47,988 nucleotides of DNA from JAVVSR01 sp964604875 (GTDB taxonomy: Bacteria; Bacillota; Clostridia; Christensenellales; CAG-917). The notes under the pieces were generated by a model. It ran no database searches. It saw only the letters and a list, made by a program, of their open reading frames with translations, and was not told where the DNA came from. A program made the translations under genes and the position numbers. Numbering within the stretch: position 1 is the stretch's first letter; each line of letters begins with the position of its first letter. Where the stretch lies: positions 1 to 47,988 of the forward strand of contig CAZSAC010000007.1 of assembly GCA_964604875.1 (NCBI GenBank), read 5' to 3'. This document shows, in pieces, positions 9,407 to 18,334 of this stretch.

Positions 9407-10837
9407 TTAAACGCGGACGCTCCCAAACTTGCCTAGTAAAGATGAGTTTTTCTCCAAAATCGGGTCAACGACGTTTTTAATAAATTCGTCTGTTTGGGTT
9501 GGAGCTAAGCCAACGAATTGTTTTACGTCAACAATTTTGTCCAGCTCTGGCTTAGATAGCTTGAAAACGCCGTCAGCCAGAATTCTTTCAAGCAAGTCGT
9601 TTTCCAAACCCTCGGCTTTTACCGCATAGGCGGCTGCAACAGAATGTTGCCTAATTGCCTCGTGAAGAGCTTGTCTGTCCCCGCCTTTATATTTTACGCA
9701 ATACATCAAAATATTTTCAGTTGCCATAAAAGGCAGTTCACGCTGTAGATTTTTATTGATAATCTTTGGATATAGTCGAAGTCCGCTGATAACATTGATA
9801 TAAATGTTTAGGATTGCATCAACTGCCAAAAAGGCTTCAGGAATAGCAATCCGACGGTTTGCGCTGTCGTCCAAGGTGCGCTCGAACCATTGAGTTGCGG
9901 CGGTGACGGCAGGGTTAAGATTGTCAATAATCACATATCTTGCAAGGCTTGCAATGCGCTCGCTCCGCATAGGATTGCGCTTATACGCCATCGCGGACGA
10001 GCCAATTTGTTTTTCCTCAAAAGGTTCCTCCGCCTCTTTTAAATTTGATAAAAGTCGAATGTCGTTGGAAAACTTCGCCGCCGATTGCGCAATTCCGCTT
10101 AGGCAAGACAGCACGAAAAAATCCACCTTTCTGCTATACGTTTGTCCGCTGACATCGTAGGACGATTCAAAATCAAATTTTTGGGCAATCAACTTATCCA
10201 GTAGCTTTACCTTTTCGGCGTCGCCTTCAAAAAGCTCTAAAAAACTGGCTGATGTGCCTGTTGTGCCTTTACAGCCCAAAAGCTTTAAATTGGAAATCAC
10301 GAAATCCAAATTATTCAAATCCAACATAAGGTCTTGAAGCCAAAGCGTGCCTCGTTTTCCGACGGTAGTCGGTTGGGCAGGTTGGAAATGAGTGAATGCC
10401 AAAGTGGCTAAATCCTTATTAGCTAGGGCAAAATCACGTACGGCTTTAATGGTGTTTATCAATAAAGCCTTTATTTGCAAAAGCCCGTTTTTCATTTGGA
10501 TTATATCTGTGTTATCGCCGACAAAGCAAGAGGTTGCGCCTAGGTGGATTATCGGTTTTGCCAAAGGGCAAGCCTCACCGTAGGTTAAAACGTGAGCCAT
10601 AACGTCGTGTCGGACTTCTTTCTCGTGTGATTTTGCGCTGTCGTAGTCTATATCGAAAATGTGCGCCTTTAATTCGGCGATTTGCGCGGTGGAAATATCT
10701 ATCCCTAACTCTTTTTCCGCCTCTGCCAAAGCAATCCAAAGCTTTCGCCAAGTGGAAAACTTGAAATCGGGGGAAAAGATTTTTTGCATTTCGGAACTTG
10801 CATACCTTTCACATAAAGGTGAAACATATTTATCCAT
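9407..10837 (-). CDS. purB: Adenylosuccinate lyase
   Basis: Cleaves adenylosuccinate to AMP and SAICAR to AICAR, with loss of fumarate. 476 residues, fumarase/aspartase superfamily. Seen: THFQPAQPTT with His150 and the signature loop GSSAMAYKRNP (279-289) with the catalytic serine. The ATG is preceded by AAAGGAGG. First gene of the operon; its promoter carries a 15-bp palindrome described separately. Confidence 0.97.
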   Translation of the reverse strand: MDKYVSPLCERYASSEMQKIFSPDFKFSTWRKLWIALAEAEKELGIDISTAQIAELKAHIFDIDYDSAKSHEKEVRHDVMAHVLTYGEACPLAKPIIHLGATSCFVGDNTDIIQMKNGLLQIKALLINTIKAVRDFALANKDLATLAFTHFQPAQPTTVGKRGTLWLQDLMLDLNNLDFVISNLKLLGCKGTTGTSASFLELFEGDAEKVKLLDKLIAQKFDFESSYDVSGQTYSRKVDFFVLSCLSGIAQSAAKFSNDIRLLSNLKEAEEPFEEKQIGSSAMAYKRNPMRSERIASLARYVIIDNLNPAVTAATQWFERTLDDSANRRIAIPEAFLAVDAILNIYINVISGLRLYPKIINKNLQRELPFMATENILMYCVKYKGGDRQALHEAIRQHSVAAAYAVKAEGLENDLLERILADGVFKLSKPELDKIVDVKQFVGLAPTQTDEFIKNVVDPILEKNSSLLGKFGSVRV

Positions 10838-10859
10838 AAAAAATCGCCTCCTTTAAAAA

Positions 10860-10899
10860 ATACTTGTCAAGTATAGCATTATTATACCAAAAAAGTCAA
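10860..10899 (-). promoter_or_regulatory. Promoter and 15-bp palindrome upstream of purB
   Basis: Minus-strand promoter: TTGACT (10894-10899), 18-nt spacer, TATACT (10870-10875). The perfect palindrome ATACTTGTCAAGTAT (10860-10874, central T) runs from the -10 box over the predicted start of transcription, a position suited to a repressor. It does not resemble the CGAA/TTCG PurBox of Bacillus PurR. Confidence 0.6.
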
Positions 10900-10941
10900 C
10901 GGTATGCTTATATTTAAGCCCTAAAAAAATTGAAATAACGG

Positions 10942-10970
10942 TTGTCGAAATAAGATTATAATGATACAAT
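10942..10970 (+). promoter_or_regulatory. Putative promoter of the MnmM-like gene
   Basis: TTGTCG (10942-10947), 17-nt spacer, TACAAT (10965-10970). The ATG at 10983 is only 12 nt further on and lacks a Shine-Dalgarno sequence. Confidence 0.5.
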
Positions 10971-10982
10971 AAAAATAGAATT

Positions 10983-11531
10983 ATGAATGCGTTAACACTT
11001 GTCCACGAGACAGTAAAAAAATTTGTCGTAAAAGGCGACCTATGTATCGACGCGACGGCAGGGCGCGGCTTTGATACGGCTTTTCTATGCGATTTGGTGG
11101 GGAAAGACGGCAAAGTTATTGCTTTTGATATACAGCAATGCGCAATAGACAGCACGCAAAAACTGTTGACAGAAAGAGGGCTTGTTGCCGAGCTTCATCG
11201 TGAATCGCACGAAAACATAAAAAATTACGCCAAGGACGACAGCGTTAGTTGCATAATATTTAATTTAGGATATTTGCCTAAAGGCGACCACGCAATAAAT
11301 ACAAAAGCGGAAAGCAGTATTATTGCCATCGAGGAAGGGCTTAAGCTTTTGAAAAACGGCGGTTTGATGTGCGTAACGCTATATTACGGGGGAGACTCCG
11401 GCTATGAGGAGCGAGACAAGCTTTTGCCGTGGTTAAAAACGCTTGACGATGCAAAATATCAAGTGCTTTTGACGTCGTTTTATAATTGGAAAAAAGACCC
11501 TCCGATTCCTGTTTTCATAATAAAAAACTGA
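10983..11531 (+). CDS. Class I SAM methyltransferase, YtqB/MnmM-like
   Basis: 182-residue stand-alone Rossmann methyltransferase of the family that includes Bacillus YtqB, now called MnmM, which methylates nm5U34 in the wobble position of tRNA. Seen: motif I CIDATAGRGFDT (21-32), the acidic motif II end VIAFDIQ, the IIFNLGYLPKGDH catalytic-region block and the C-terminal VLLTSFYNWKKDPP, all characteristic of this family. The tRNA substrate is inferred from the family. No ribosome binding site precedes the ATG. It is transcribed divergently from purB. Confidence 0.85.
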   Translation: MNALTLVHETVKKFVVKGDLCIDATAGRGFDTAFLCDLVGKDGKVIAFDIQQCAIDSTQKLLTERGLVAELHRESHENIKNYAKDDSVSCIIFNLGYLPKGDHAINTKAESSIIAIEEGLKLLKNGGLMCVTLYYGGDSGYEERDKLLPWLKTLDDAKYQVLLTSFYNWKKDPPIPVFIIKN

Positions 11532-11592
11532 TGAAGGCTTATATTTATGTATTAAGCCGTAAATTATAGCAACCGTTAAAAGGGAGATTGAT

Positions 11593-14034
11593 ATGACAAT
11601 AATTGAAAGAATAAAAGCGCTTTTTGGCGCAGTTACCGGCGAAAAGGATTTGTCGCAGGAAACGAACGTCAATGTTTGTTCCGTTGGAAAAATACAAGAT
11701 GGCTTACCGGAAAAAGCGTTGGAAGCGGCTACCGAAGGCATTGTGCTATTGAAAAACGAAAACAATGTGTTACCACTTAATAAAACGCAGTCGGTTGCGA
11801 TATTCGGCAGGGTACAAAACGATTATTTTTGCGTCGGATACGGCTCGGGCGGGGACGTGAATGCGCCGTATAAAACAAGCTTTATGGACGCGCTACGGAA
11901 AAGGCAAGACATTTGTTATGATAAAGCCTTAGCTAGCGTATATGAAAAATGGTGTCAAGAAAATGCGCCAAGTCAAGGATTTTGGGGACTTTGGCCGAAA
12001 TGCTATCCCGAGATGCCTCTTTTAAACGACGTTATCGCTCAAGCGAGGGCAAGGTCGGAAATTGCCGTTATGCTTATAGGTCGGGCGGCGGGAGAAGATA
12101 GAGAAAACACCTTGACCGAGGGAAGCTATTATTTGACGGTGGAAGAAAAAGACGTTTTGGAAAAGCTGAATAAATATTTTTCAAATATCGTTTTAGTGTT
12201 AGACGTCAGCAATATTATGGATTTTTCTTTTATTTTTGAGTATAAACACATCAGCGCGGTAGTTTATGCCCCTCAAGGGGGGATGGAAAGCGGTGACGCT
12301 GTGGTAAACGTGCTTTGGGGCGACCAAACGCCTAGCGGTAAGCTGACGGATACGATTGCCAAAAACTATGAGGATTATCCTTCAGCCAAGTTTTTCGGTG
12401 GAAAAGATTTTAACAATTACGCCGAAGACATTTATGTCGGGTATAGGTATTTTGAAACCTTTGCCAAAGATAGAGTTTTATTTCCGTTTGGCTTTGGATT
12501 AAGCTATACCGATTTTTCAATAAAGACGAAATCCGCCCAAAAGAAAGCGGACAAAATTTTTATTGAAGTCGAGGTGACAAACGTCGGAAAACGAGAGGGA
12601 AAAGAAGTTGCGCAATTGTATTTTCAAGCTCCTCAAGGGAAACTTGGCAAGCCTACAAGACAGCTTATCGCTTTTGAAAAAACCCCCTTGCTTTTGAAAA
12701 ACGAAAGCTATATTGCAAAATTTTCCATTGACGTATCGGACTTAGCGTCATACGACGACAGCGGTATTACGGGCAATAAAGCGGCTTATGTTTTGGAAGA
12801 AGGACAATATACTTTTTATGTTGGCAACAGCGCGCGAAATTGCGCCGAAGCTTTCGCCTTTTCGGTGGATAAGACAACCGTCATAAAAAGCGTCACGCCG
12901 ATTTCACCGATAAAGCAGCAACACGCATTTGATATTTTTGTTCCTAAGCAGGAGGGTGATAAACTTGTGGTTTCCACAAAACCCGTGGCTTGCGGTGACA
13001 ACACGCTAAGACATCGCATACTAGAAAATTTGCCCAAGGAAATCCCCTATTTGGGCGATAAAGGCATAAAACTTATTGACGTTAAAAACCAAAAAGCAAG
13101 TATAGAGGATTTTGTGGCGCAGCTATCGCCGAAAGAGCTTGACACGCTTTGCCGCGGCGATATTGTAATGCACAGCTCCTTCGGGACGGCGGGGAACGCT
13201 GGCGTTTTCGGTGGAACGATTTTATCGCTAAGACAAAAAGGCGTGCCCGCAGTCAGCTTGACGGACGGTCCTTCAGGGATAAGAGTATCGGCAAAGGCCT
13301 CATTATTGCCAAGCGGTATTGCTTTGGCGTCGAGCTGGAATACCAAGTTGGTTGCGGAGCTTTCCACCCTGTTAGGAAAGGAAATGATTATAAAAGGGAG
13401 CCACGTTATTTTGGCGCCGGGCATGAACATTCATAGAAATCCGCTATGTGGCAGAAACTTTGAATATTACAGTGAAGACCCCTTATTATCGGGGAAGATT
13501 GCCTCATCCTATGTTAGGGGCGCGCAATCGCAAGGTGTATCGGCGTGTCCCAAGCACTTTGCTTGCAACAACCAAGAGACCAACCGTTCGCAAAACGACT
13601 CACGAGTGTCCGAGCGCGCTTTAAGGGAAATCTATATAAAGGGCTTTGAAATCTGCGTAAAAGAAGCCTCTCCCAAAAATATTATGACCTCATATAACAA
13701 AATCAACGGGGTTTGGGCGCATTATAACTATGACTTATGCACCGAGGTTTTGCGTAAAGAGTGGGGCTACTGCGGAAACGTTATGACGGATTGGTGGATG
13801 CGGTCGTCAAAGAACCCCGACTTTTCAAGCAACAAAGACAGCGGTTACAGAGTGCGCGCGCAAGTGGACGTACTAATGCCGGGCAGTCGCTTTTTAAATC
13901 GTATCAAGGCGGACAATACCGCGTATACTTCTTTCAAGAAAAAGGGCTTGACCTTGGCGGAGCTGCAAAGAAGCGCGATAAACGTTTTAAGTTTTATAAT
14001 TAATAGCAACGTTGATTTTGATTTTCAACTATAA
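11593..14034 (+). CDS. GH3 beta-glucosidase with permuted domain order
   Basis: Cytoplasmic (no signal peptide) family 3 glycoside hydrolase, 813 residues. Domain order is reversed from the usual: the alpha/beta-sandwich GH3_C-type domain comes first (about 40-260, with EGIVLLKNENNVLPL), then a fibronectin-III-like domain (about 300-410, after PFGFGLSYT), then the catalytic TIM-barrel domain (about 500-780). The catalytic nucleophile is Asp733 in VMTDWW; the substrate motifs LTDGPSGIR and KHFACNNQE are present. This order is known in some ruminal clostridial beta-glucosidases. AAAAGGGAG precedes the ATG. It heads an operon with RlmA and the AlkD-like gene. Confidence 0.92.
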   Translation: MTIIERIKALFGAVTGEKDLSQETNVNVCSVGKIQDGLPEKALEAATEGIVLLKNENNVLPLNKTQSVAIFGRVQNDYFCVGYGSGGDVNAPYKTSFMDALRKRQDICYDKALASVYEKWCQENAPSQGFWGLWPKCYPEMPLLNDVIAQARARSEIAVMLIGRAAGEDRENTLTEGSYYLTVEEKDVLEKLNKYFSNIVLVLDVSNIMDFSFIFEYKHISAVVYAPQGGMESGDAVVNVLWGDQTPSGKLTDTIAKNYEDYPSAKFFGGKDFNNYAEDIYVGYRYFETFAKDRVLFPFGFGLSYTDFSIKTKSAQKKADKIFIEVEVTNVGKREGKEVAQLYFQAPQGKLGKPTRQLIAFEKTPLLLKNESYIAKFSIDVSDLASYDDSGITGNKAAYVLEEGQYTFYVGNSARNCAEAFAFSVDKTTVIKSVTPISPIKQQHAFDIFVPKQEGDKLVVSTKPVACGDNTLRHRILENLPKEIPYLGDKGIKLIDVKNQKASIEDFVAQLSPKELDTLCRGDIVMHSSFGTAGNAGVFGGTILSLRQKGVPAVSLTDGPSGIRVSAKASLLPSGIALASSWNTKLVAELSTLLGKEMIIKGSHVILAPGMNIHRNPLCGRNFEYYSEDPLLSGKIASSYVRGAQSQGVSACPKHFACNNQETNRSQNDSRVSERALREIYIKGFEICVKEASPKNIMTSYNKINGVWAHYNYDLCTEVLRKEWGYCGNVMTDWWMRSSKNPDFSSNKDSGYRVRAQVDVLMPGSRFLNRIKADNTAYTSFKKKGLTLAELQRSAINVLSFIINSNVDFDFQL

Positions 14035-14036
14035 AA

Positions 14037-14843
14037 ATGACAGCGTTTATTTGCCCTAAATGTAAAACTGAATTAGAAAAAAAAGGAAGCTCACTTATTT
14101 GCGAGAAGGGGCATTGTTTTGATATTGCAAAAGAGGGCTATATCAACTTGCTTTTACCAAATAAGAAAAACAGCAAGACGCCCGGCGATAACGAGCAGAT
14201 GGTAAAGGCAAGACACGAATTTTTGCAAAAGGATTATTACAAATCGCTTGCCTTAAAGCTTGCGGATACGGTGGGAAAATATGCGGAACTTAACAGCAAT
14301 ATTTTAGATGCCGGATGCGGTTGCGGCTACTATCTTAGGGCGATAAAAGAAAAATCAAAAGGCAATTATTTTGGTGTGGATATTTCTAAATCTGCCGTTA
14401 AACTTGCGTCTAAGTTGGATAAAACCTCAAATTATGCAGTTGCTAGCGTTTTTGATTTACCCTTTGAAGACAAATTTTTTGATGTAATAGCGTGTGTGTT
14501 TTCACCTCACGCATTTTTTGAATACCATCGGGTTTTAAAAGATAACGGCAAATTAATTATTGTTTTTCCCGCAGAAAAGCATCTATATGAATTGAAAGAA
14601 ATTTTATATAAATCCGCCACGATAGACAACAATAAAACGCTGGAATCAGAGTTGTTTTTATCGGTGGACTGTCAACAACTTTCCAATCTGATAAAGTTGG
14701 AAAACAATGCCGACCTTGTCAGCTTATTTCAAATGACGCCCTACTTTTATACGACGCCTCAAAGCTCGGTGGAGGAACTTAAAACAGTTGACAGCCTACA
14801 AGTTACGGTATCTTTTAATGTAGAGGTTTTTGAAAAGCTATGA
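14037..14843 (+). CDS. rlmA: 23S rRNA (guanine-N1)-methyltransferase, RlmA family
   Basis: Predicted to methylate N1 of a guanosine in helix 35 of 23S rRNA (G745 or G748, depending on the subfamily). 268 residues: an N-terminal zinc finger (Cys6, Cys9, Cys22, His26) joined to a Rossmann methyltransferase domain with motif I DAGCGCGYYL (91-100). The INLLLPNKKNSKTPGDNEQM linker is typical of RlmA. It starts 2 nt after the GH3 stop and overlaps the next gene by 4 nt. It may affect macrolide or tylosin susceptibility, as known for the family. Confidence 0.9.
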   Translation: MTAFICPKCKTELEKKGSSLICEKGHCFDIAKEGYINLLLPNKKNSKTPGDNEQMVKARHEFLQKDYYKSLALKLADTVGKYAELNSNILDAGCGCGYYLRAIKEKSKGNYFGVDISKSAVKLASKLDKTSNYAVASVFDLPFEDKFFDVIACVFSPHAFFEYHRVLKDNGKLIIVFPAEKHLYELKEILYKSATIDNNKTLESELFLSVDCQQLSNLIKLENNADLVSLFQMTPYFYTTPQSSVEELKTVDSLQVTVSFNVEVFEKL

Positions 14844-15535
14844 ATGAAATTATAACTTTGCTTCGGGCTAACTCCGACGAGAAACAAAAAGCCTTTTCAG
14901 AAAAACTTATTTTCACCAAATACGAAATATTGGGTGTTTCTTCTATAAAACTCAAGGATATTTTCAAAAAAGTATTGCGTTTTGAATTTGGAAATCCTAA
15001 GGAAGTTTTAAAAAATTTATCAGACAATACCTATGAGGAAATTGCCTTGCAAGGGGCAATCATTACAGGTGAGAAAAGCTTTTCTGTTGATGAGAGAATG
15101 AGGCTTATAGAAATGTTTGTCGAAAAAATTGACAACTGGGCAACAAACGATAGCTTTGTTGCTTTATCTAAGTTTGTCAAAAACAATTTAGACGACTATT
15201 GGGAGTTTGTTTTGGGGTTTTTGTGCAAGTCGGAAGAGTTTAATATTCGATACGGCGTGATTATGCTGATGAGCTATTATCTAACCGACAAATATATTGA
15301 CAGCGTTTTGGAAAGTTTGTCTAAAGTGTCCAACGACGCTTATTATGTTAAAATGGCGGTTGCTTGGGCGTACGCAACGGCTTTGGCAAAATATTATGAT
15401 AAGGCGGTCGTGTATTTGCGGGATAATCGGCTTGAAAAGTGGACGCATAATAAAACCATACAAAAAGCGAGGGAAAGCTTTAGAATCAGTCCCTCGCAAA
15501 AGGAAGAGCTTAAAGGGTTAAAAAGACAAAAATAA
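14840..15535 (+). CDS. AlkD-like DNA alkylation repair protein (HEAT-repeat)
   Basis: 231 residues of mostly helical sequence matching the AlkD family: RANSDEKQKAFSEKLIF at the start (AlkD N-terminal helix), IKLKDIFKK, the EEIALQGAIITG helix, the IDNWATNDSF motif equivalent to the WD/ND catalytic region, and the YVKMAVAWAYATALAKY repeat near the end. AlkD enzymes excise alkylated purines. Overlaps rlmA by 4 nt (ATGA). Activity is inferred from the family. Confidence 0.87.
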   Translation: MNEIITLLRANSDEKQKAFSEKLIFTKYEILGVSSIKLKDIFKKVLRFEFGNPKEVLKNLSDNTYEEIALQGAIITGEKSFSVDERMRLIEMFVEKIDNWATNDSFVALSKFVKNNLDDYWEFVLGFLCKSEEFNIRYGVIMLMSYYLTDKYIDSVLESLSKVSNDAYYVKMAVAWAYATALAKYYDKAVVYLRDNRLEKWTHNKTIQKARESFRISPSQKEELKGLKRQK

Positions 15536-15557
15536 AGGGTCGAAATTTCGACCCTTT
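15534..15557. terminator. Bidirectional terminator between the AlkD-like and ADH genes
   Basis: A perfect 24-bp palindrome (AAAGGGTCGAAA and its complement) lies between convergent genes. The T-rich flank is on the minus-strand side (TTTATTTTTG), so it best serves the alcohol dehydrogenase transcript; on the plus strand it directly follows the AlkD-like stop. Confidence 0.8.
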
Positions 15558-15603
15558 AACTTTAGAACACGATAGATAATGATAGACAAGCTAATATTAG
15601 GCG

Positions 15604-16803
15604 TTAGCCTTTAATTTTATAATACATATTTTTCAACTCGTCCTTGTCCATAAGTTTGGGGACGGGGTATAGCGGATTGCCTTCTTTTGATGCGCGTTGC
15701 GCCAAAAGCGGAATATCCTCTTCTTTGATTTTGCCTTCAATTTTTGATGGAATGTTCATACTGGCGTTCAAGTCTTTTACGGCTTGAATAAAGGCTTTTG
15801 CTTTTTCCTCGTCAGAGTTTCCCGTAATGTTTACCGCCTCGGCAAGTTCAGCCAGCTTTTTCCAAGCTTTGGAGCCGTATTCATCAAGGAAGTAGGGCAA
15901 AATAACAGCGTTTGCCAAGCCGTGAGGAACGCCATACATACCGCCCAGTGAGTGGGCAACCGAATGGACGTAGCCAACATACGCGCGGGTAAATGCGATA
16001 CCTGCGTAATAAGCAGCCAACTGCATTTGTTCTCTTGCTTCTAGGTCCGCCCCGTTATCATAGGCGCGTTTAAGATATTTGAAAATAATTTTCGTGGCTT
16101 TGATTGCCATATCCTTGGTTTCTTTGGTGTTGCTGCTTCCGATGTAGGCTTCTACCGCGTGGGTTAAAGCGTCCATACCCGTCGTAGATGTGATGTGCTG
16201 AGGCAACTTTAGCGTAATTGACGGGTCTAAAACTGCATATTTGGGAATTAGGTTCGGGTCGTTGATAGGATATTTCTCGTGGGTTTGGCTATTGGAAATA
16301 ACCGCCGCTAACGTCGCCTCCGAGCCTGTGCCCGAGGTTGTTGGAATTGCGAAAATTGGGGGAGTTGCCTTTAGTATTTTCAAAACCCCTTTCATTTTCT
16401 GGACGGGTTTATTTGGGCGAGCAACTCTTGCGCCTACGCCTTTGCTACAATCCATTGCAGAACCGCCGCCAAACGCAATAATTGCTTGACAATGGTTTTC
16501 ATTATAAAGTTTAAGCGCTGCCTCGATATTGTCTATGGTGGGATTTGCGACAGTCTCGTCAAAGAAAACACAATTTATATCCGCCTCTTTTAGTCCTTTT
16601 ACCAATCCGTCTGTCAAACCTAAAGAGCTTATGCCTTTATCGGTGATGAGGATAGTGTTTTTAATCCCTTTAGATGCCATAAAAGCAGGCAACGCATCAA
16701 TCCCCCCCGGAATTAACTCCGGTTTGCGCCAAGGCAAAAAAGGCATAGCGCAATACATAACTTTTTGATAAATTCTGCAACCTACTTTTCCGAAAATGTT
16801 CAT
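15604..16803 (-). CDS. Iron-containing alcohol dehydrogenase
   Basis: NAD(P)-dependent group III dehydrogenase, 399 residues. Seen: the dinucleotide-binding FGGGSAMDCSKG motif (111-121), the PTTSGTGSE motif, and the metal-binding residues in GMDALTHAVEAY and in HSVAHSLGGMYGVPHGLANA (Asp and three His). The N-terminus is extended by about 25 residues (KVMYCAMPFLPWRKP), also seen in some clostridial homologues. AGGAGGAAATTT precedes the ATG. Second gene of a pair, 11 nt after the flavoprotein. The substrate cannot be predicted. Confidence 0.92.
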   Translation of the reverse strand: MNIFGKVGCRIYQKVMYCAMPFLPWRKPELIPGGIDALPAFMASKGIKNTILITDKGISSLGLTDGLVKGLKEADINCVFFDETVANPTIDNIEAALKLYNENHCQAIIAFGGGSAMDCSKGVGARVARPNKPVQKMKGVLKILKATPPIFAIPTTSGTGSEATLAAVISNSQTHEKYPINDPNLIPKYAVLDPSITLKLPQHITSTTGMDALTHAVEAYIGSSNTKETKDMAIKATKIIFKYLKRAYDNGADLEAREQMQLAAYYAGIAFTRAYVGYVHSVAHSLGGMYGVPHGLANAVILPYFLDEYGSKAWKKLAELAEAVNITGNSDEEKAKAFIQAVKDLNASMNIPSKIEGKIKEEDIPLLAQRASKEGNPLYPVPKLMDKDELKNMYYKIKG

Positions 16804-16814
16804 AAATTTCCTCC

Positions 16815-18188
16815 TTAAAATTTACATTTATCAGCCATAGTACCTATTTTATTCCATAATTTATCACTTTTTTGTTTCCAGCGGTCAAAGTTGTCGGGGC
16901 AAGCGGGGAATTTTTGATAGTGTTTTTTGATTTTTCCTGCGTCTATAATAGAAGCTAATAATTGGGAAATAGTGCGTGGTTTAATTTTTCCGCAAATTAC
17001 TCCGCCTAAAACCTTTGCAACCGTGGAAAGGGATTCCCCCACGGTCATTTTGTTGGCGAATAGGCGATTCATTCTTGTCATAATTTCGTTGTCGAATACA
17101 ATGCTGTGTTTGAACTCGTAGTCCATTTCCTCACGGGTGCAGTCGACCGCCCCTATAAGCGTTGTCATAAGCTCGGCAAAGTTTGCCCCTTGAGAACGGT
17201 TGTATTCCACATTTACGTCCCACATCGCTTTTGTGGTGGGATAGCTGTTGCCTTGCATAGCAATTCCAATGTTTTTTGCGGCAATGTCGCATAGCACCCA
17301 AGCGGCGGTGATGCCCTCTCCGCTATAGGGCTTAGTAATACACGCGCTGTCGCCCAATGTCACAAAGCCGTCTGCAACAAAAGAATAGGGCGGACGTCTA
17401 TAAGGCGTCGTGCCTTTTTCAATCCTGTCCACTTTATGCGGTGGAAGTTTAATATCACGTTCAAAACGCTGGAAGCATTTTTCGGCGTATTCAAAACTCA
17501 AGTTTGCCCCGACGCCAAGTATTGCGCCGTTAGGGTCAAGCTGAGGAGCAATCCACGTTTTGTAATAGGGATAGCCTATAGAAGTGTCTACGGCGTCCTT
17601 TTCAGGATTTTGCAGCGTAATGTATCTTAATATTACATAAAATTGATCGGAAGAGGAGATTTCAAAGTTTTCTACACCGTAATTGGACGAAAGAGTTTTT
17701 CTCACTACGCTTGACATACCCGAGCAATCCGCAACAAGACGACAGGCGACTTCCGATATTTTCCCCTCTTGAGAAAGCCTAACGCCACAAATTTTTCCAT
17801 TTTCAAAGACCAACTCAGAAAAGGAAGTTTCAAAGGCGAATTCCACACCGAAAGTTGTTGCCCAAGTGGTCAAACGCTTTAAAAACAATGGCAGTTGCAT
17901 AACAAGGAACGGATAATCCGTACGTTTTTCATATCTATCAAACGGCGAACGGGCTAAACCGTATTTGAATAACGTAACATAGTCTTCGTCGCCGGGCGTG
18001 GGACGAGGAACCCCAAAACGTTCAAATAATTCTTCATCAATATGGAAAATTTCAAGCCGATTGCCCAAGTTTTCTTCTTTGGTTTTGTCAACAACCAGCA
18101 CGGAATAGCCTTGTTCAGCCATTCTTTTTGCAAAATATGTGCCGGCTGTACCTGCGCCAACCACCACGATATCATAATAATTCTTCAT
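16815..18188 (-). CDS. FAD-dependent oxidoreductase, geranylgeranyl reductase family
   Basis: 457-residue flavoprotein of the geranylgeranyl-reductase/halogenase-like family. Seen: the N-terminal Rossmann motif VVVGAGTAGTYFAK (8-21), the VADCSGMSSVVRKTL second FAD motif, and GFVTLGDSACITKPYSGEGI, the family's GD motif that contacts FAD, followed by a helical C-terminal region. Known relatives reduce prenyl chains of lipids or quinones; here the substrate is unknown. First gene of a two-gene operon with the alcohol dehydrogenase. GGGGG lies upstream of the start as ribosome binding site. Confidence 0.82.
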   Translation of the reverse strand: MKNYYDIVVVGAGTAGTYFAKRMAEQGYSVLVVDKTKEENLGNRLEIFHIDEELFERFGVPRPTPGDEDYVTLFKYGLARSPFDRYEKRTDYPFLVMQLPLFLKRLTTWATTFGVEFAFETSFSELVFENGKICGVRLSQEGKISEVACRLVADCSGMSSVVRKTLSSNYGVENFEISSSDQFYVILRYITLQNPEKDAVDTSIGYPYYKTWIAPQLDPNGAILGVGANLSFEYAEKCFQRFERDIKLPPHKVDRIEKGTTPYRRPPYSFVADGFVTLGDSACITKPYSGEGITAAWVLCDIAAKNIGIAMQGNSYPTTKAMWDVNVEYNRSQGANFAELMTTLIGAVDCTREEMDYEFKHSIVFDNEIMTRMNRLFANKMTVGESLSTVAKVLGGVICGKIKPRTISQLLASIIDAGKIKKHYQKFPACPDNFDRWKQKSDKLWNKIGTMADKCKF

Positions 18189-18276
18189 AACACCGTCCCC
18201 CTAAGTGTACTTACCAATATTTTACAACAGTTTTTTTTAAAATACAACTATTATTTTTATGAAAAAAAATCGATAC

Positions 18277-18305
18277 TTGACGAATGGCGTTCAATAAGAT
18301 AAAAT
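18277..18305 (+). promoter_or_regulatory. Promoter of the membrane protein gene
   Basis: TTGACG (18277-18282), 17-nt spacer, TAAAAT (18300-18305), about 30 nt before the GTG start. Confidence 0.7.
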
Positions 18306-18334
18306 TATAGAGAAAAACAAGAGGAGTTTTACAA

